A stretch of 64,000 bases of DNA from positions 281,195 through 345,194 of the forward strand of contig NZ_KN050694.1 of NCBI RefSeq assembly GCF_000745485.1. Direction: 5' to 3'. Of the stretch, positions 37,888-47,000 are shown in pieces. How positions within the stretch are numbered: the stretch's first letter is position 1; each line of letters opens with the position of its first letter. The notes below the pieces were generated by a model. The model was not told where the DNA came from, searched no databases, and saw only the letters and a program-made list of their open reading frames with translations. Made by a program: the position numbers and the translations under genes. This stretch comes from Methanobacterium veterum (GTDB taxonomy: Archaea > Methanobacteriota > Methanobacteria > Methanobacteriales > Methanobacteriaceae).

Positions 37888-39369
37888 TTGGAACACAGAT
37901 TAAACTGGATTATATTTACTCTGGCTCTTGGAATGTTTTTATGGTCATTTAGTGCAGGTATTGTAAACATTTCATTGCCTACCATCTCCCAATATTTAGA
38001 TATAAGTACCGATATGGTTTCATTAATAATAATTATTCATCTTATTACACTTATAAGCTTTTTACTCGTTTTTGGACGTATAGGTGATATTACAGGTTAT
38101 AAAAAAATTTTTGTAATGGGAATTTCCATATTTACTATTGGATCCTATTTTTGTGGTATATCTCTCGATTTTTTTTCATTAATCATATTTAGGATAATAC
38201 AGGGCATAGGATCTGCAATGCTGCTTTCTATGGTGCCTGCAATTATATCAACAGTATTTCCTCCTAGAATGAGGGGAAAAGTTTTTGGTTATATTTCGCT
38301 CACCACAACCCTTGGCCTTTCATCAGGATATGGGGTAGGGGGATACGTAACACAATATATGGGATGGAACTGGATTTTTTTAATGGTCGTGCCCGTGGGT
38401 ATAATTGCAACTATTTTTGCTGTTAAAGTACTCCCTTCACAGAAAACAAGAGTCCAAAATGTTAAATTTGATGTTATTGGCTCTCTATTAATAGGTTTAA
38501 CTATTTTAACATTTATTATGCCTTTTAACATAGGAGAAAGTCTTGGATGGGGGTTACCATCTATAGTTATAACTTTTGTTATATCCCTGATCCTGGGAAT
38601 TACTTTTGTTATATGGGAATTAAAACATCCTGAGCCTCTACTAGATCTTTCCATTTTAAAAAATGTTTATATTACTCTTTCCCTTCTTGCAGGATTTATA
38701 GCAACTCTTGTCCTTACTGGAACAATTTATCTTCTACCCTTCTATCTTGAACTTATTATGGGTTATTCTTCAGATTTTGCAGGTCTTATAATTTTGATTC
38801 CATCTCTTGTAGTTATTTTTATAGGACCTTTATCTGGATATATCTCTGATAACTTTGGATCACGTATACCAACTATTATTGCATGTATAACACTTATCAT
38901 GGCTATTATTCTATTATATCGTTTAAATCAAACCGTAGGAATACTATTTATATTCGCTGCGCTTGGAATAAGGGCACTTTCAGAGGGTATGTTTACCCCC
39001 GCAAACAACAAAACAGTGATGAGCCACAGTCCCAAAGAAAAAGTAGGTTCTGTTTCCAGTCTTTTAAATACAGCTAGATATATGGGTCTTGTAATGGGAA
39101 TTGTTGTTTTTAATGAAATATTCGTTACTACAATAAGTAATGAAATCACTGATCTAATAGGAGTCCCTTCTACTGGTGCATTTCAATTCAGTGCTCCTGT
39201 TGGAATTCTTTTAAATGGATTTCAAAATGCATTCATTCTGGGCATAGCAATGAGCGTTTTAATTCTTATATTCAGTATATTAACAAAAGAAAACAAGGAT
39301 TATGAAGAAGATGAAGACTACTTAGTGGACTTAGACTCATTTAAAAAATATAAAGAAGGGTTACCATAG
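37888..39369 (+). CDS. MFS transporter, DHA2 type
   Basis: A 493-residue membrane protein with about 14 helices. Motif A-like FGRIGDITGYKKIF, motif C-like LGLSSGYGVGGYVTQYMGWNWIF and the second-half motif GPLSGYISDNFGSR identify a drug/proton antiporter. The TTG start at 37888 lies 7 nt after CGGAGGAA. It is related to, but clearly diverged from, the PadR-linked exporter at 12478. No regulator is adjacent. The substrate is unknown. Confidence 0.85.
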   Translation: MEHRLNWIIFTLALGMFLWSFSAGIVNISLPTISQYLDISTDMVSLIIIIHLITLISFLLVFGRIGDITGYKKIFVMGISIFTIGSYFCGISLDFFSLIIFRIIQGIGSAMLLSMVPAIISTVFPPRMRGKVFGYISLTTTLGLSSGYGVGGYVTQYMGWNWIFLMVVPVGIIATIFAVKVLPSQKTRVQNVKFDVIGSLLIGLTILTFIMPFNIGESLGWGLPSIVITFVISLILGITFVIWELKHPEPLLDLSILKNVYITLSLLAGFIATLVLTGTIYLLPFYLELIMGYSSDFAGLIILIPSLVVIFIGPLSGYISDNFGSRIPTIIACITLIMAIILLYRLNQTVGILFIFAALGIRALSEGMFTPANNKTVMSHSPKEKVGSVSSLLNTARYMGLVMGIVVFNEIFVTTISNEITDLIGVPSTGAFQFSAPVGILLNGFQNAFILGIAMSVLILIFSILTKENKDYEEDEDYLVDLDSFKKYKEGLP

Positions 39370-39461
39370 ATATGAATCTTTTCTATTTTTATAAATTCAG
39401 ATCTTTAGGAGATAAAAGAATTTAAAAGTATAAAATTAAAGGGCCTTTAAAAAGCGTGAAC

Positions 39462-40433
39462 TTAAAAACCTGATGATTTAGTAGGCCAGAAATTAAAATT
39501 AAAATAAGATACGTTTGATACATTATTCTTTATGTAGCCTAACTGCTTTTGAATATCTATAAACTTAAAGACACTTTTCTTAAATTCATTAGAAGACGGT
39601 GTATTAAATGCAACATTTTTTAACGATTGTTTTTCAATTTGAACACTTGTACCAAGCTTTTGGGAGACAATCAACGCAGTTTCATCATTATGTGAATTTA
39701 CATAGTTAGTTGCTTCTACATGTACCTTTAGAAATTTTCTTAAAGCACCGGGTTGATCTGTTATAAAGCTGTCTGTAGCTATTACAACACAACATGGGAA
39801 ATTTTTCCAGTTATCCTTTTTGGAATAAGTAAGTATTTCTCCATCACCCTCTACACTTGCAACAGATACATAAGGTTCCCATGCTACATATCCATCAAAT
39901 TTTTTAAATAGTAAAGATCTTGGCATAAATGGTACTTCTGATTCAGTTATATTTACTTCATTTCTGCTAATATTATATTGGGACAACCAGTAAGTCAATA
40001 AAACATCCTGTACTGAGTTTACTTTAGGTATTGCTATACTTTTACCTTTTAAATCAGAGATATTAGTTATATTTGTATTATTTCCTACTACTATCCCACT
40101 TCCTTCCTGATTTACAGATGCAACGATTTTAATGGGCGTTCCATTATTTATGGCCAGTGTTACAGGAGCAATTCCACAATAACCAATATCTATTTTGCCC
40201 AAATTGGCTGCATTTATAAGATCTGGGCCTGATCTAAAGGGGACTAAACTGACTACTAATCCTTCTTTTTCAAACATATTCTTTGCATTTGCTACAAATA
40301 GTGCAGAATCATGATCACTTTGTAGATATCCAACAACAATGGTTTTCTGTGAAGTTACAATGTAATTATAGGTCCCATATGCAGTTGCTGCAACTAAGAA
40401 AATGATTATTAAAGCCCATATCTTTTTATTCAT
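39462..40433 (-). CDS. ABC transporter substrate-binding protein, NMT1/SsuA-like
   Basis: A 323-residue protein with an uncleaved or cleaved N-terminal hydrophobic segment (7-25) and the NMT1/SsuA periplasmic-binding fold (IVVGYLQSDHDSALFVANAKNMFEKEGL, KIDIGYCGIAPVTLAINNGTPIKIVA). Relatives bind nitrate, taurine, sulfonates or pyrimidine precursors. No ABC permease or ATPase gene is adjacent. The partners must lie elsewhere, or the protein may serve a sensor. The N-terminus lacks a lipobox cysteine. Confidence 0.85.
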   Translation of the reverse strand: MNKKIWALIIIFLVAATAYGTYNYIVTSQKTIVVGYLQSDHDSALFVANAKNMFEKEGLVVSLVPFRSGPDLINAANLGKIDIGYCGIAPVTLAINNGTPIKIVASVNQEGSGIVVGNNTNITNISDLKGKSIAIPKVNSVQDVLLTYWLSQYNISRNEVNITESEVPFMPRSLLFKKFDGYVAWEPYVSVASVEGDGEILTYSKKDNWKNFPCCVVIATDSFITDQPGALRKFLKVHVEATNYVNSHNDETALIVSQKLGTSVQIEKQSLKNVAFNTPSSNEFKKSVFKFIDIQKQLGYIKNNVSNVSYFNFNFWPTKSSGF

Positions 40434-40555
40434 GGTTATGGCTTTGATATTAAAATATATTATATTTACGCAGGAGCAGGAAGAATTAATATAAAATTAA
40501 TAGTTTTTGTTATTTACAGGAGTCTATATGCCTTGAAATATAAATATCTTGAAAC

Positions 40556-41008
40556 TTAAATTACCCTATCTATTTCTGCATCCCAAATTTCAGGATTTCT
40601 TTTAATGAATTCCTTCATAATATCTTTACATTCTTTTAAATCTAAATTAATTAATTCAACACCGTTCTCTTTTAAATAATCTTCCGGTCCCTTAAGTGTT
40701 TTATTTTCTCCCATTACAACCTTTGGAATTTTATAAAGTAATATTGTTCCAGAACACATTTCACATGGGGATAAAGTGGTATAAAGTATGCAGCTTTTAT
40801 AATCTTCTCCTTTTAGTTTTCCAGCATTTTCAATACAGTCCATTTCTCCATGCAAAATTGAAGAGTCTTTCTGCAGCAATCTGTTATGTCCCCTACTGAT
40901 TATCTCACCATTCTTAACTAAAACAGCACCAATTGGAATTCCATCTTCTTTCAAGCTCTTTTTTGCTTCTATAATTGCTTCATTCATGAATTTATGATCC
41001 TTTTCCAT
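40556..41008 (-). CDS. Cytosine deaminase-like (yeast Fcy1 type) zinc deaminase
   Basis: A 150-residue cytidine-deaminase-fold enzyme. Zinc ligands are H53 and E55 in LHGEMDC and C82/C85 in SPCEMCSG. HGE instead of HAE, together with YTTLSPCEMCSGTILLYKIPKVVMGEN, is the signature of yeast-type cytosine deaminase. It would convert cytosine to uracil in pyrimidine salvage, although archaeal substrates may differ. The start is either the ATG at 41008 or the in-frame TTG at 41014; GGAGATGA lies upstream of both. It is monocistronic, divergent from minD. Confidence 0.85.
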   Translation of the reverse strand: MEKDHKFMNEAIIEAKKSLKEDGIPIGAVLVKNGEIISRGHNRLLQKDSSILHGEMDCIENAGKLKGEDYKSCILYTTLSPCEMCSGTILLYKIPKVVMGENKTLKGPEDYLKENGVELINLDLKECKDIMKEFIKRNPEIWDAEIDRVI

Positions 41009-41199
41009 TATCAAGAACTCATCTCCATAAAGAGTAATTATTAGTATTTCTCTAATTTATTTTTTGATTTAATACTATTTTAATAATGTTATACTTGCAC
41101 TTATTATTGTGAAAATAAGCACATTAATCTTTATCATCGATAAATGATTGTGAGTACAAGTAGTTATGTAAGATTATTAATCTAATGTTAGGTGGAAGA

Positions 41200-41997
41200 A
41201 TGGCGAGAGTAATAGTAGTGGCTTCAGGAAAAGGAGGGGTCGGAAAGACAACCATAGCAGCTAATCTTGGAATAGCTCTGTCTCTTCAGGGAGAAGAAGT
41301 TGTAGTCCTTGATTTAGATGTTGCAATGGCTAATTTAGAATTGATTCTAGGTTTAGAAAATCAACCAGTGACCTTACAGGATGTCCTGGCCGGAAGAGAT
41401 ATGATACATAATGCAATATATGAAGGCCCAGGCGGAGTAAAAATTGTTCCTGCAGGACTCTCACTTTACGGTCTTAAAGACATGAAACTAGAAAGACTTG
41501 AAGAAGTCTTGGAAACACTTACCGAAGATATAGATATACTACTTATAGATGCACCCGGCGGGCTTGAAAGGGATGCACTGGCAGCACTACAGGTTTCAAA
41601 TGAACTGGTTCTTGTTACAACTCCAGAAATTACTTCTTTAAGTGATGCTTTAAAGACAAAAATTGTTGCAGAGAAAATAGGAATGGATATACTTGGGGTG
41701 GTTATTAACAAAGAAAGAAGTGGTAAAGAATTTTTAACTCCTGATGAGATCCAGACTATCCTTAACATACCCGTAATTGCAATCATTCCAGAAGATAAAG
41801 AATTAAATATAGCATCTGCATCAGGAAATTCGATTTTAGAAAAAAATCCCAAATCAAATACATCAAAGTTAATTTTAGGGCTTGCTTCAAGAGTTATTGG
41901 AAAATACAGCCTTGAAAATGATTTATCAAGTAAAGGAATTGTTTCTAAATTTTTCCAGACTGTTTTCAGCAAATATTTAAATGTAAACAAATCTTAA
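41200..41997 (+). CDS. minD: MinD-type P-loop ATPase
   Basis: A 265-residue deviant Walker A ATPase: SGKGGVGKTT (9-18), switch I LDLDVAMANLE and switch II LLIDAPGGLERD. Archaeal MinD homologues position polar structures or membrane complexes; no MinE is known. The C-terminal helix (IVSKFFQTVFSKYLN) may be an amphipathic membrane-targeting helix. The ATG at 41200 follows AGGTGG; an in-frame ATG at 41185 precedes that ribosome site. A T-rich tract after the stop probably terminates it. Confidence 0.88.
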   Translation: MARVIVVASGKGGVGKTTIAANLGIALSLQGEEVVVLDLDVAMANLELILGLENQPVTLQDVLAGRDMIHNAIYEGPGGVKIVPAGLSLYGLKDMKLERLEEVLETLTEDIDILLIDAPGGLERDALAALQVSNELVLVTTPEITSLSDALKTKIVAEKIGMDILGVVINKERSGKEFLTPDEIQTILNIPVIAIIPEDKELNIASASGNSILEKNPKSNTSKLILGLASRVIGKYSLENDLSSKGIVSKFFQTVFSKYLNVNKS

Positions 41998-42029
41998 TTT
42001 TTTATAATTTTTCTTTTTGATTTTTTATT
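41998..42029 (+). terminator. T-rich terminator after minD
   Basis: Several oligo-T runs within 32 nt begin at the minD stop codon, as expected for an archaeal transcription stop. Confidence 0.5.
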
Positions 42030-42111
42030 AGATCACTATCTTTTCTAGATGTTTTTTAGATATATGGGGCCCTCTTTGTACAAAAATTGGATATTAAAAC
42101 CTTTAATTAAA

Positions 42112-42209
42112 CAAAAGGATTATATATTTTATTACTAATTTATATTAAGGGAGGCATAGTGGCACTTCAAACCACCTTCATGTCAACTCTATCTATGCCT
42201 CCCAATTAA
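42112..42209 (+). ncRNA. Promoter-driven hairpin RNA or 16-residue micro-gene
   Basis: A BRE/TATA-like AAAAGGATTATATATTTT (42113-42130) is centred about 25 nt before GGG at 42149, the archaeal promoter spacing. GGGAGGCATAG (42149-42159) pairs perfectly with CTATGCCTCCC (42193-42203), and a small inner TGG/CCA stem forms around CACTTCAAA. The same DNA contains a 16-codon ORF, GTG at 42159 to TAA at 42209 (MALQTTFMSTLSMPPN), whose start lies 4 nt after GGGAGG. It is therefore either a structured small RNA or a micropeptide whose ribosome site is hidden in its own stem. I cannot decide from sequence. It lies alone in the minD-receiver spacer. Confidence 0.6.
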
Positions 42210-42298
42210 TTTGATAATACAACTATTTACGTTTTTATTGTATTTACATTATTAAATACAAAAATTGAAAAACATGTGAAAAAAATAGTGTTTAAAAA

Positions 42299-42748
42299 TC
42301 AACTTGAATCCCTAAAAAGGGGCAAAATAGCATTATTAATCCAGTAATCTTTAAAAACTTCCATATCTTTACTAAAATCATCAAAATTTGTAGATTTGAT
42401 TATGTAAGCATTGGCATAATGTTCATATGACTCCAGTATATCCTTATCATCATTAGAATTTGTTAAAACAATTACTGGAATATGTTTTAATTGATTATCT
42501 GTTTTAATTTCTTTAAGTAGTTCACGCCCATCTTTACCAGGTAAATTTAAATCTAATAAAATTAAAGAAGGTGTTTTACAATTTTTATACTCGTCTTTTT
42601 TATGTAAATAATTTATAGCATTTAATCCGTCTTCAATCTGAGTAATATGAATATTACTTGCATTTTTGTCTAAGATTTTAGCTATTAATTTTGATTCATC
42701 TGTATTATCTTCGATCAATAATATTTCAGTAAGTCCCATTGTATTCAT
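42299..42748 (-). CDS. Stand-alone response regulator receiver
   Basis: A 149-residue single receiver domain: LLIEDNTDESK, phosphoacceptor D66 in LILLDLNLPGKDG, VLTNSND and the conserved lysine in YIIKSTN. No output domain. The ribosome site GGAGGGATA lies 6 nt before the ATG. It is divergent from another receiver gene at 43167 and resembles the one at 35237, including a shared C-terminal FKDYWI/FWIDMI segment. It is probably a phosphorelay partner of a multi-PAS kinase. Confidence 0.9.
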   Translation of the reverse strand: MNTMGLTEILLIEDNTDESKLIAKILDKNASNIHITQIEDGLNAINYLHKKDEYKNCKTPSLILLDLNLPGKDGRELLKEIKTDNQLKHIPVIVLTNSNDDKDILESYEHYANAYIIKSTNFDDFSKDMEVFKDYWINNAILPLFRDSS

Positions 42749-43166
42749 ACATTATCCCTCCTAATTTTATTAATTTAAGTATATTTTAGCCCTTGTTACT
42801 AATTTATATACTTATTATGTCATAACAAATTTCTGGATTTTAATTAATCCTTTAAAACATGTGTTAATTCCTATATTTAAATTTATAATAATTTAATAAG
42901 TTACCATCATTTATTTGCTTAAATCTACCATTTGTAACAGAATAAATTAATTATTGCAAATAATTGATCAGTAATACGCGTAATTGATCCTTTAAAAACA
43001 ATTTAAAAGCATTTAAAAGTATTTTATGGAGTTAATTTAATTATTAAATTATTAAATCTTGTTTATTAATAGAATAACCAATTTAAATAATAAAATAAGT
43101 ATCGGAGTAATTATTAAATACAATAAGATACTAACTGATCTCTGTATTAAAAATGGAGATAAATAA
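42749..43166. other. Spacer between divergent receiver genes
   Basis: About 420 nt of A/T-rich DNA holding both promoters. No gene, repeat or strong hairpin was noticed. The ribosome site before 43167 is GGAGAT. Confidence 0.45.
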
Positions 43167-43595
43167 ATGGATATTAAAGCAAATGACGAACCAGTTAACA
43201 TTTTATTAATTGAAGACAATAATATGGATATAAGGATGATAAAGGAAATATTCAAAGAATTTAAAACAAAGACAAAAATAAATTCAATTACAAACGGTAT
43301 TGAAGCTTTAAAATATCTAAATAAAAAAGAAAAATATCAAAATGAAGCAGATCCTGATTTAATAATACTTGATTTAAATATTCCACTAATTGATGGGTTT
43401 AAAGTTTTAAAAGAAATAAAAACCAATGGTAAATTAAAAGATTTACCTGTAATTATTTTAACTACATCACATAATCCAGAAGACTTTTTAAAAGCATGTA
43501 AACTACAAGCTAATTGCTTTATGATTAAACCATTATGTTTTGATGAGTATAATATACTCTTACATCATATTGAAAAGTATTGGCTAAATTTTTGA
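43167..43595 (+). CDS. Stand-alone response regulator receiver
   Basis: A 142-residue single receiver domain: LLIEDNNMDIRMI, phosphoacceptor D69 in LIILDLNIPLIDG, ILTTSHNP and FMIKPLCFD. It has the Rcp1-like extension HIEKYWLNF at the C-terminus, like the receivers at 35237 and 42299. The ATG at 43167 has a GGAGATAA ribosome site. A decayed lipoprotein gene follows 33 nt downstream. The cognate kinase is unknown. Confidence 0.9.
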   Translation: MDIKANDEPVNILLIEDNNMDIRMIKEIFKEFKTKTKINSITNGIEALKYLNKKEKYQNEADPDLIILDLNIPLIDGFKVLKEIKTNGKLKDLPVIILTTSHNPEDFLKACKLQANCFMIKPLCFDEYNILLHHIEKYWLNF

Positions 43596-43628
43596 AAAAA
43601 AATAATCAAATAATAAAAATGGATTGAA

Positions 43629-44029
43629 ATGTCAAATAAAATCAATAATAGGAATTGTTTATTGGTGGCAATTGTAGCTTTAAGTGGATGCACTTCTAAT
43701 TCAGAACAAAATATATCAAAAGATGATACAGAAACAGTAAATACAACCCACTCAAATACAGAAAACGTTAATACAACTCAATCCAAAACATCTGCAAAAC
43801 ATTAAATGCCCTACTGTGGACGTACGATATGTTTAGACCATCATACCCAAGTTAAAATTAGGGGAAGATGTACATTGAGGCCGTTGTAAGTTTAGAAAAT
43901 CCGGATACATTTGTACCTTATGATAGATATGGAAGTAAAAATTTAATGTTTTATAGGGCTTCTGAAAATGGTAAAGAGTATTTAAAATGTTTAGATTGTG
44001 GATGGACTATAGATGATAGTCAATATTAA
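43629..44029 (+). pseudogene. Broken zinc-ribbon lipoprotein gene
   Basis: The first piece, 43629-43805, encodes 58 residues with a lipoprotein signal (LLVAIVALSGC, lipobox cysteine at 21) and a Thr/Asn/Ser-rich linker. After an in-frame TAA the same frame continues with CGRTICLDHHTQVKIRGR. A single frameshift near 43862 then leads to 43868-44029 (MYIEAVVSLENPDTFVPYDRYG...YLKCLDCGWTIDD, stop). Rejoined, this would be a lipoprotein of about 130 residues with a zinc ribbon (PYCG and CLDCGW). One nonsense and one frameshift mutation make it a likely recent pseudogene, unless the two parts are translated separately; 43868 does have a GGGGAAG upstream. Confidence 0.65.
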
Positions 44030-44361
44030 TTAATTAAAAAATAAATTTCTTTTCTATTTAATTGGTAGATTCATCTGCTGTTTTTTTAAGTTAATTTAAA
44101 ATAAATTAATAATTTAGAAAAATTAGATTGAATAAAAGATTCTGAATTAAAAGAAATATGTAATTAGAGATTATAAATCTCGGATTGGATATTTTTTGAA
44201 ATTAGATTGTCTTGAAACTTATTATATTCTTTAAATGTATTTTAAGTTTTTATTCATGATAAAATCTATATTTAAGGAATAAGAAATTGGATTTATTTGG
44301 TTTAGGGGCAATAATTCAATTTCAACCATTTAAAGTTAATTTCCTTTGAGATATTTAATAA
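44030..44361. other. Intergenic spacer
   Basis: About 330 nt of A/T-rich sequence between convergent genes. I see no gene, hairpin or repeat in it. Confidence 0.4.
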
Positions 44362-44634
44362 TTAACTTTCAGTTACTGGAATTTTCCAGAGGTAGCCCAC
44401 CTTTTTTGGTTTTTCCTGTTTGTTTCCTCTAGATTTCTTTTTTTTCACGTGAGCTTCGCTGCCTTCCCATGTTCCAACTGTTTCATCAAGGTATTTAGCA
44501 ATTTTTTCACTATATTTTCTTGTTCCAATAGTGTAATTATCAGCTTCATTTCGGATATAGCTGATTCCATCACCTTCTTCTTCCATTACCTTAGATATTT
44601 TCATTAATTTCTCATAAAACTTTGCAGATACCAT
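44362..44634 (-). CDS. Small basic protein, unknown function
   Basis: A 90-residue protein with an N-terminal helical part (MVSAKFYEKLMKISKVMEEEGDGISYIRNEADNYTIG) and a Lys-rich tail (VKKKKSRGNKQEKPKK) that could bind nucleic acid or membrane. The ATG at 44634 lies 7 nt after GAGGAG; the longer frame to 44706 runs through the ribosome site and is not used. No family is recognised. Confidence 0.6.
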   Translation of the reverse strand: MVSAKFYEKLMKISKVMEEEGDGISYIRNEADNYTIGTRKYSEKIAKYLDETVGTWEGSEAHVKKKKSRGNKQEKPKKVGYLWKIPVTES

Positions 44635-45089
44635 GCTTTTTCTCCTCTTTTTTATTTTAATGAAGTGGATATTTTTTTTTATCCAGCTGCATTTCCATAC
44701 ATACAATTATAATTCTGTCTTTTATCCATTAAAAATGTTATATTTCGTTATTATTATTTTAGACATCATTACATCACTTTAGAATGTAAATACTTAAAAT
44801 GTTAATTATTTGCAATATCTTAACTGTACTTGTAAAATTTTCCAGATTAGCGCCTTAAATTATACTAAATATATTTAATATGGTTAAAATGTCTTTTTCT
44901 ATGTTTAAAACGAAAATTTAAATTTATTTAGAAACAGGAATTATGGAAAGTAACATAATTATATCTATGGAAAAGAATATACTAGTGCTCTAACAGATAA
45001 TATAAATAAGCCCAGTATGATTTTTAATTTAAAGTTAGTAAGACCTAGGGCGAGCATGGAGAAATAAGGACAATTAAAGGGGTAATATT
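44635..45089. other. Intergenic spacer
   Basis: About 455 nt, A/T-rich, between divergent small genes. No clear gene or hairpin. The right end carries the AAAGGGGTAA ribosome site for the zinc-ribbon gene. Confidence 0.4.
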
Positions 45090-45266
45090 ATGGTAAACAC
45101 AGATGTTGGAAACAATTTTGAAATTAGTCATTGTCCAAGATGTGATACCAGAAAATTAGGCATTATTGGACTTGATGAATACAATCAGGTCTTAGTATTT
45201 AGATGTAATAAATGTGGAGAAGAATTCACAAGACCTGTAGAAAAAATTGTATCTAATACTCTTTAG
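45090..45266 (+). CDS. Small zinc-ribbon protein
   Basis: A 58-residue protein with a four-cysteine zinc ribbon: C15/C18 (SHCPRCDT) and C39/C42 (RCNKCGEEF), separated by about 20 residues of beta-strand-like sequence. The ATG is preceded by AAAGGGGTAAT. Such mini zinc ribbons are common in archaea and may bind RNA or partner proteins. It stands alone, with long spacers on both sides. Confidence 0.7.
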   Translation: MVNTDVGNNFEISHCPRCDTRKLGIIGLDEYNQVLVFRCNKCGEEFTRPVEKIVSNTL

Positions 45267-45667
45267 ATAAACAAATAAAATATTAGTAATTCCCATTTAA
45301 GAAAATATTTAATTTATTAGATAGTAAATTCTTTCAATAATTTGATTTTTAATATTTAACTAAACAAAGGAAATATAAGTTAAGTATAATTAATTCGCAC
45401 TTCTTTTATCCCAAACTAATTTTATAAAACTAATATAAGAATCCAATTTAAGTATGTGATGTACAATTGACAAATATAACTCTAAAAGTGTGTAAGCTTT
45501 GATGCTTTAGAAAAAATAAAATATTAGCTATTCCATAATATTATTAAATAATCAAGTAGAATTCAAATCTTAAAAAACTCATAAGGTAGAGTTTTCTGCA
45601 ATCAAATAACGTAATAATGAATCATTATTTTTACAAAAATTCAAACTTAATTTTTAATGGGAATAAC
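45267..45667. other. Intergenic spacer
   Basis: About 400 nt of A/T-rich DNA before the MetX-like gene. The in-frame ATG at 45617 lies in it but lacks a ribosome site and adds a non-conserved, Asn-rich extension. Nothing else was seen. Confidence 0.4.
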
Positions 45668-46639
45668 ATGTTAGAACCAAAATATGAATCTATAGAGAAC
45701 TTTAAATTTAAATCTGGTGAAATTTTACCTGAATTAAACATAGAATACGCCACATTTGGAACCAAAAAGCTGGATGATAATGGAAATATCATAAATGGAA
45801 TAGTCTACCTGCACGGCTCTTCTGGAGATTACTCATCTGTAAAACGTGTAAAAGATGTTTTAGGCCCTGGAAAAGTTATGGATACTGATAATTATTATGT
45901 AATCTGCCCTACATCTCTTGGAAATCCAGGATCCTCATCGCCATCAACATCAGGCATGGGACACCTATTTCCAAAATATACTGTAGAAGATATGGTAGAT
46001 GCATCATACGCCCTTTTAACTCAAAAATTAAATATTAAACACCTGAAAGGTATCATTGGCACTTCAATGGGGGGTTTTCTAGCACTCCAATGGGCCATAA
46101 AATACCCAGATTTTATGGATTTTATCATACCTCTCACTACAAGCTCTTCATCAAAAGGTCAAAATTATGCATTATCTACTATAATGAACAATTACATTAA
46201 AAATGATCCAGATTATTTAGATGGTAAATATGAGGATAAACCCCAAACCGGGCCTCAAAATGCGATGATGATGCTTTATTTATTTGGTTTTTCACCAGCT
46301 TACTATAAAAATTCTTCAAATGAAGAAGTTCTTGAATCAATTCATGAAATGGAATTAGAAGGAGCTAATTCTGATGCAAATAACATAGTATGGCAAAATG
46401 AAGCTACTATGATATATGATGTAAGCGAAGAACTGCATAAAATAAAAGCCAGAACACTTGTAATTGGAATTAATCAGGACCAGTATTTCCCACCTGATAC
46501 TGATGTAATACCTCTTGCAGAATCAATACAAGGATCTGAACTTTTTTTATATGATTCTGTGCTTGGACATGTGGGATCAAGTGAGATAAAAATAGCAGAA
46601 CAGGTAATTAATGATTTTTTAACTAAATCTGGGGATTAA
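45668..46639 (+). CDS. Alpha/beta hydrolase, homoserine O-acetyltransferase (MetX)-like
   Basis: A 323-residue alpha/beta-hydrolase of the MetX branch. Nucleophile S133 lies in IGTSMGGFLALQWA, Asp in GINQDQYFPP, His in VLGHVGSS, and FKFKSGEILPELNIEYATFG is the typical MetX N-terminus. True MetX enzymes acetylate homoserine for methionine synthesis. The family also includes non-biosynthetic acyltransferases and hydrolases, and several MetX signature residues cannot be checked here. The ATG at 45668, after GGGAATAAC, gives the family N-terminus. The next small gene starts 2 nt after the stop. Confidence 0.78.
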   Translation: MLEPKYESIENFKFKSGEILPELNIEYATFGTKKLDDNGNIINGIVYLHGSSGDYSSVKRVKDVLGPGKVMDTDNYYVICPTSLGNPGSSSPSTSGMGHLFPKYTVEDMVDASYALLTQKLNIKHLKGIIGTSMGGFLALQWAIKYPDFMDFIIPLTTSSSSKGQNYALSTIMNNYIKNDPDYLDGKYEDKPQTGPQNAMMMLYLFGFSPAYYKNSSNEEVLESIHEMELEGANSDANNIVWQNEATMIYDVSEELHKIKARTLVIGINQDQYFPPDTDVIPLAESIQGSELFLYDSVLGHVGSSEIKIAEQVINDFLTKSGD

Positions 46640-46641
46640 AG

Positions 46642-46920
46642 ATGAAAGTTAAAGTTGTTGATTATGGAGTTTCAGATGATCCCAAAAAGTACTATGTGAC
46701 TTATAAAATTACTGATATCGATGAGGAATCAATAAATAAACTTAAAAACCGTGTTGAAGAAGAATTAGATTATAAATCAGGAGATTTATATTTAACTGCG
46801 TATTTTAACCAGGAATATTATCCATTTGGAAGTGAAGAATCAAAATACCGTAGTGAAGACTTTATGGCCAGGGAAGAAATTGAAATGTGGGCATATTTAA
46901 TGAGTCTTTTGGAAGATTAA
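46642..46920 (+). CDS. Small acidic protein, unknown function
   Basis: A 92-residue acidic protein (MKVKVVDYGVSDDPKKYYVTYKITD...WAYLMSLLED), with probable mixed alpha/beta fold. It starts 2 nt after the MetX-like gene and uses GGGGATTAAAG as its ribosome site, so the two are translationally coupled. No motif is recognised. It may act with the hydrolase. Confidence 0.65.
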   Translation: MKVKVVDYGVSDDPKKYYVTYKITDIDEESINKLKNRVEEELDYKSGDLYLTAYFNQEYYPFGSEESKYRSEDFMAREEIEMWAYLMSLLED

Positions 46921-47000
46921 AGAATTTGAGAATTTTAAATTAATTTATAAATTTTATTTTACATATTTGATATCATCACTACTATGGGAGAAACTGATAA

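Noticed and set aside
41466..41990. Long minus-strand open frame opposite minD
   Set aside because: It mirrors the codon pattern of a clear MinD gene and lacks a ribosome site or family resemblance.
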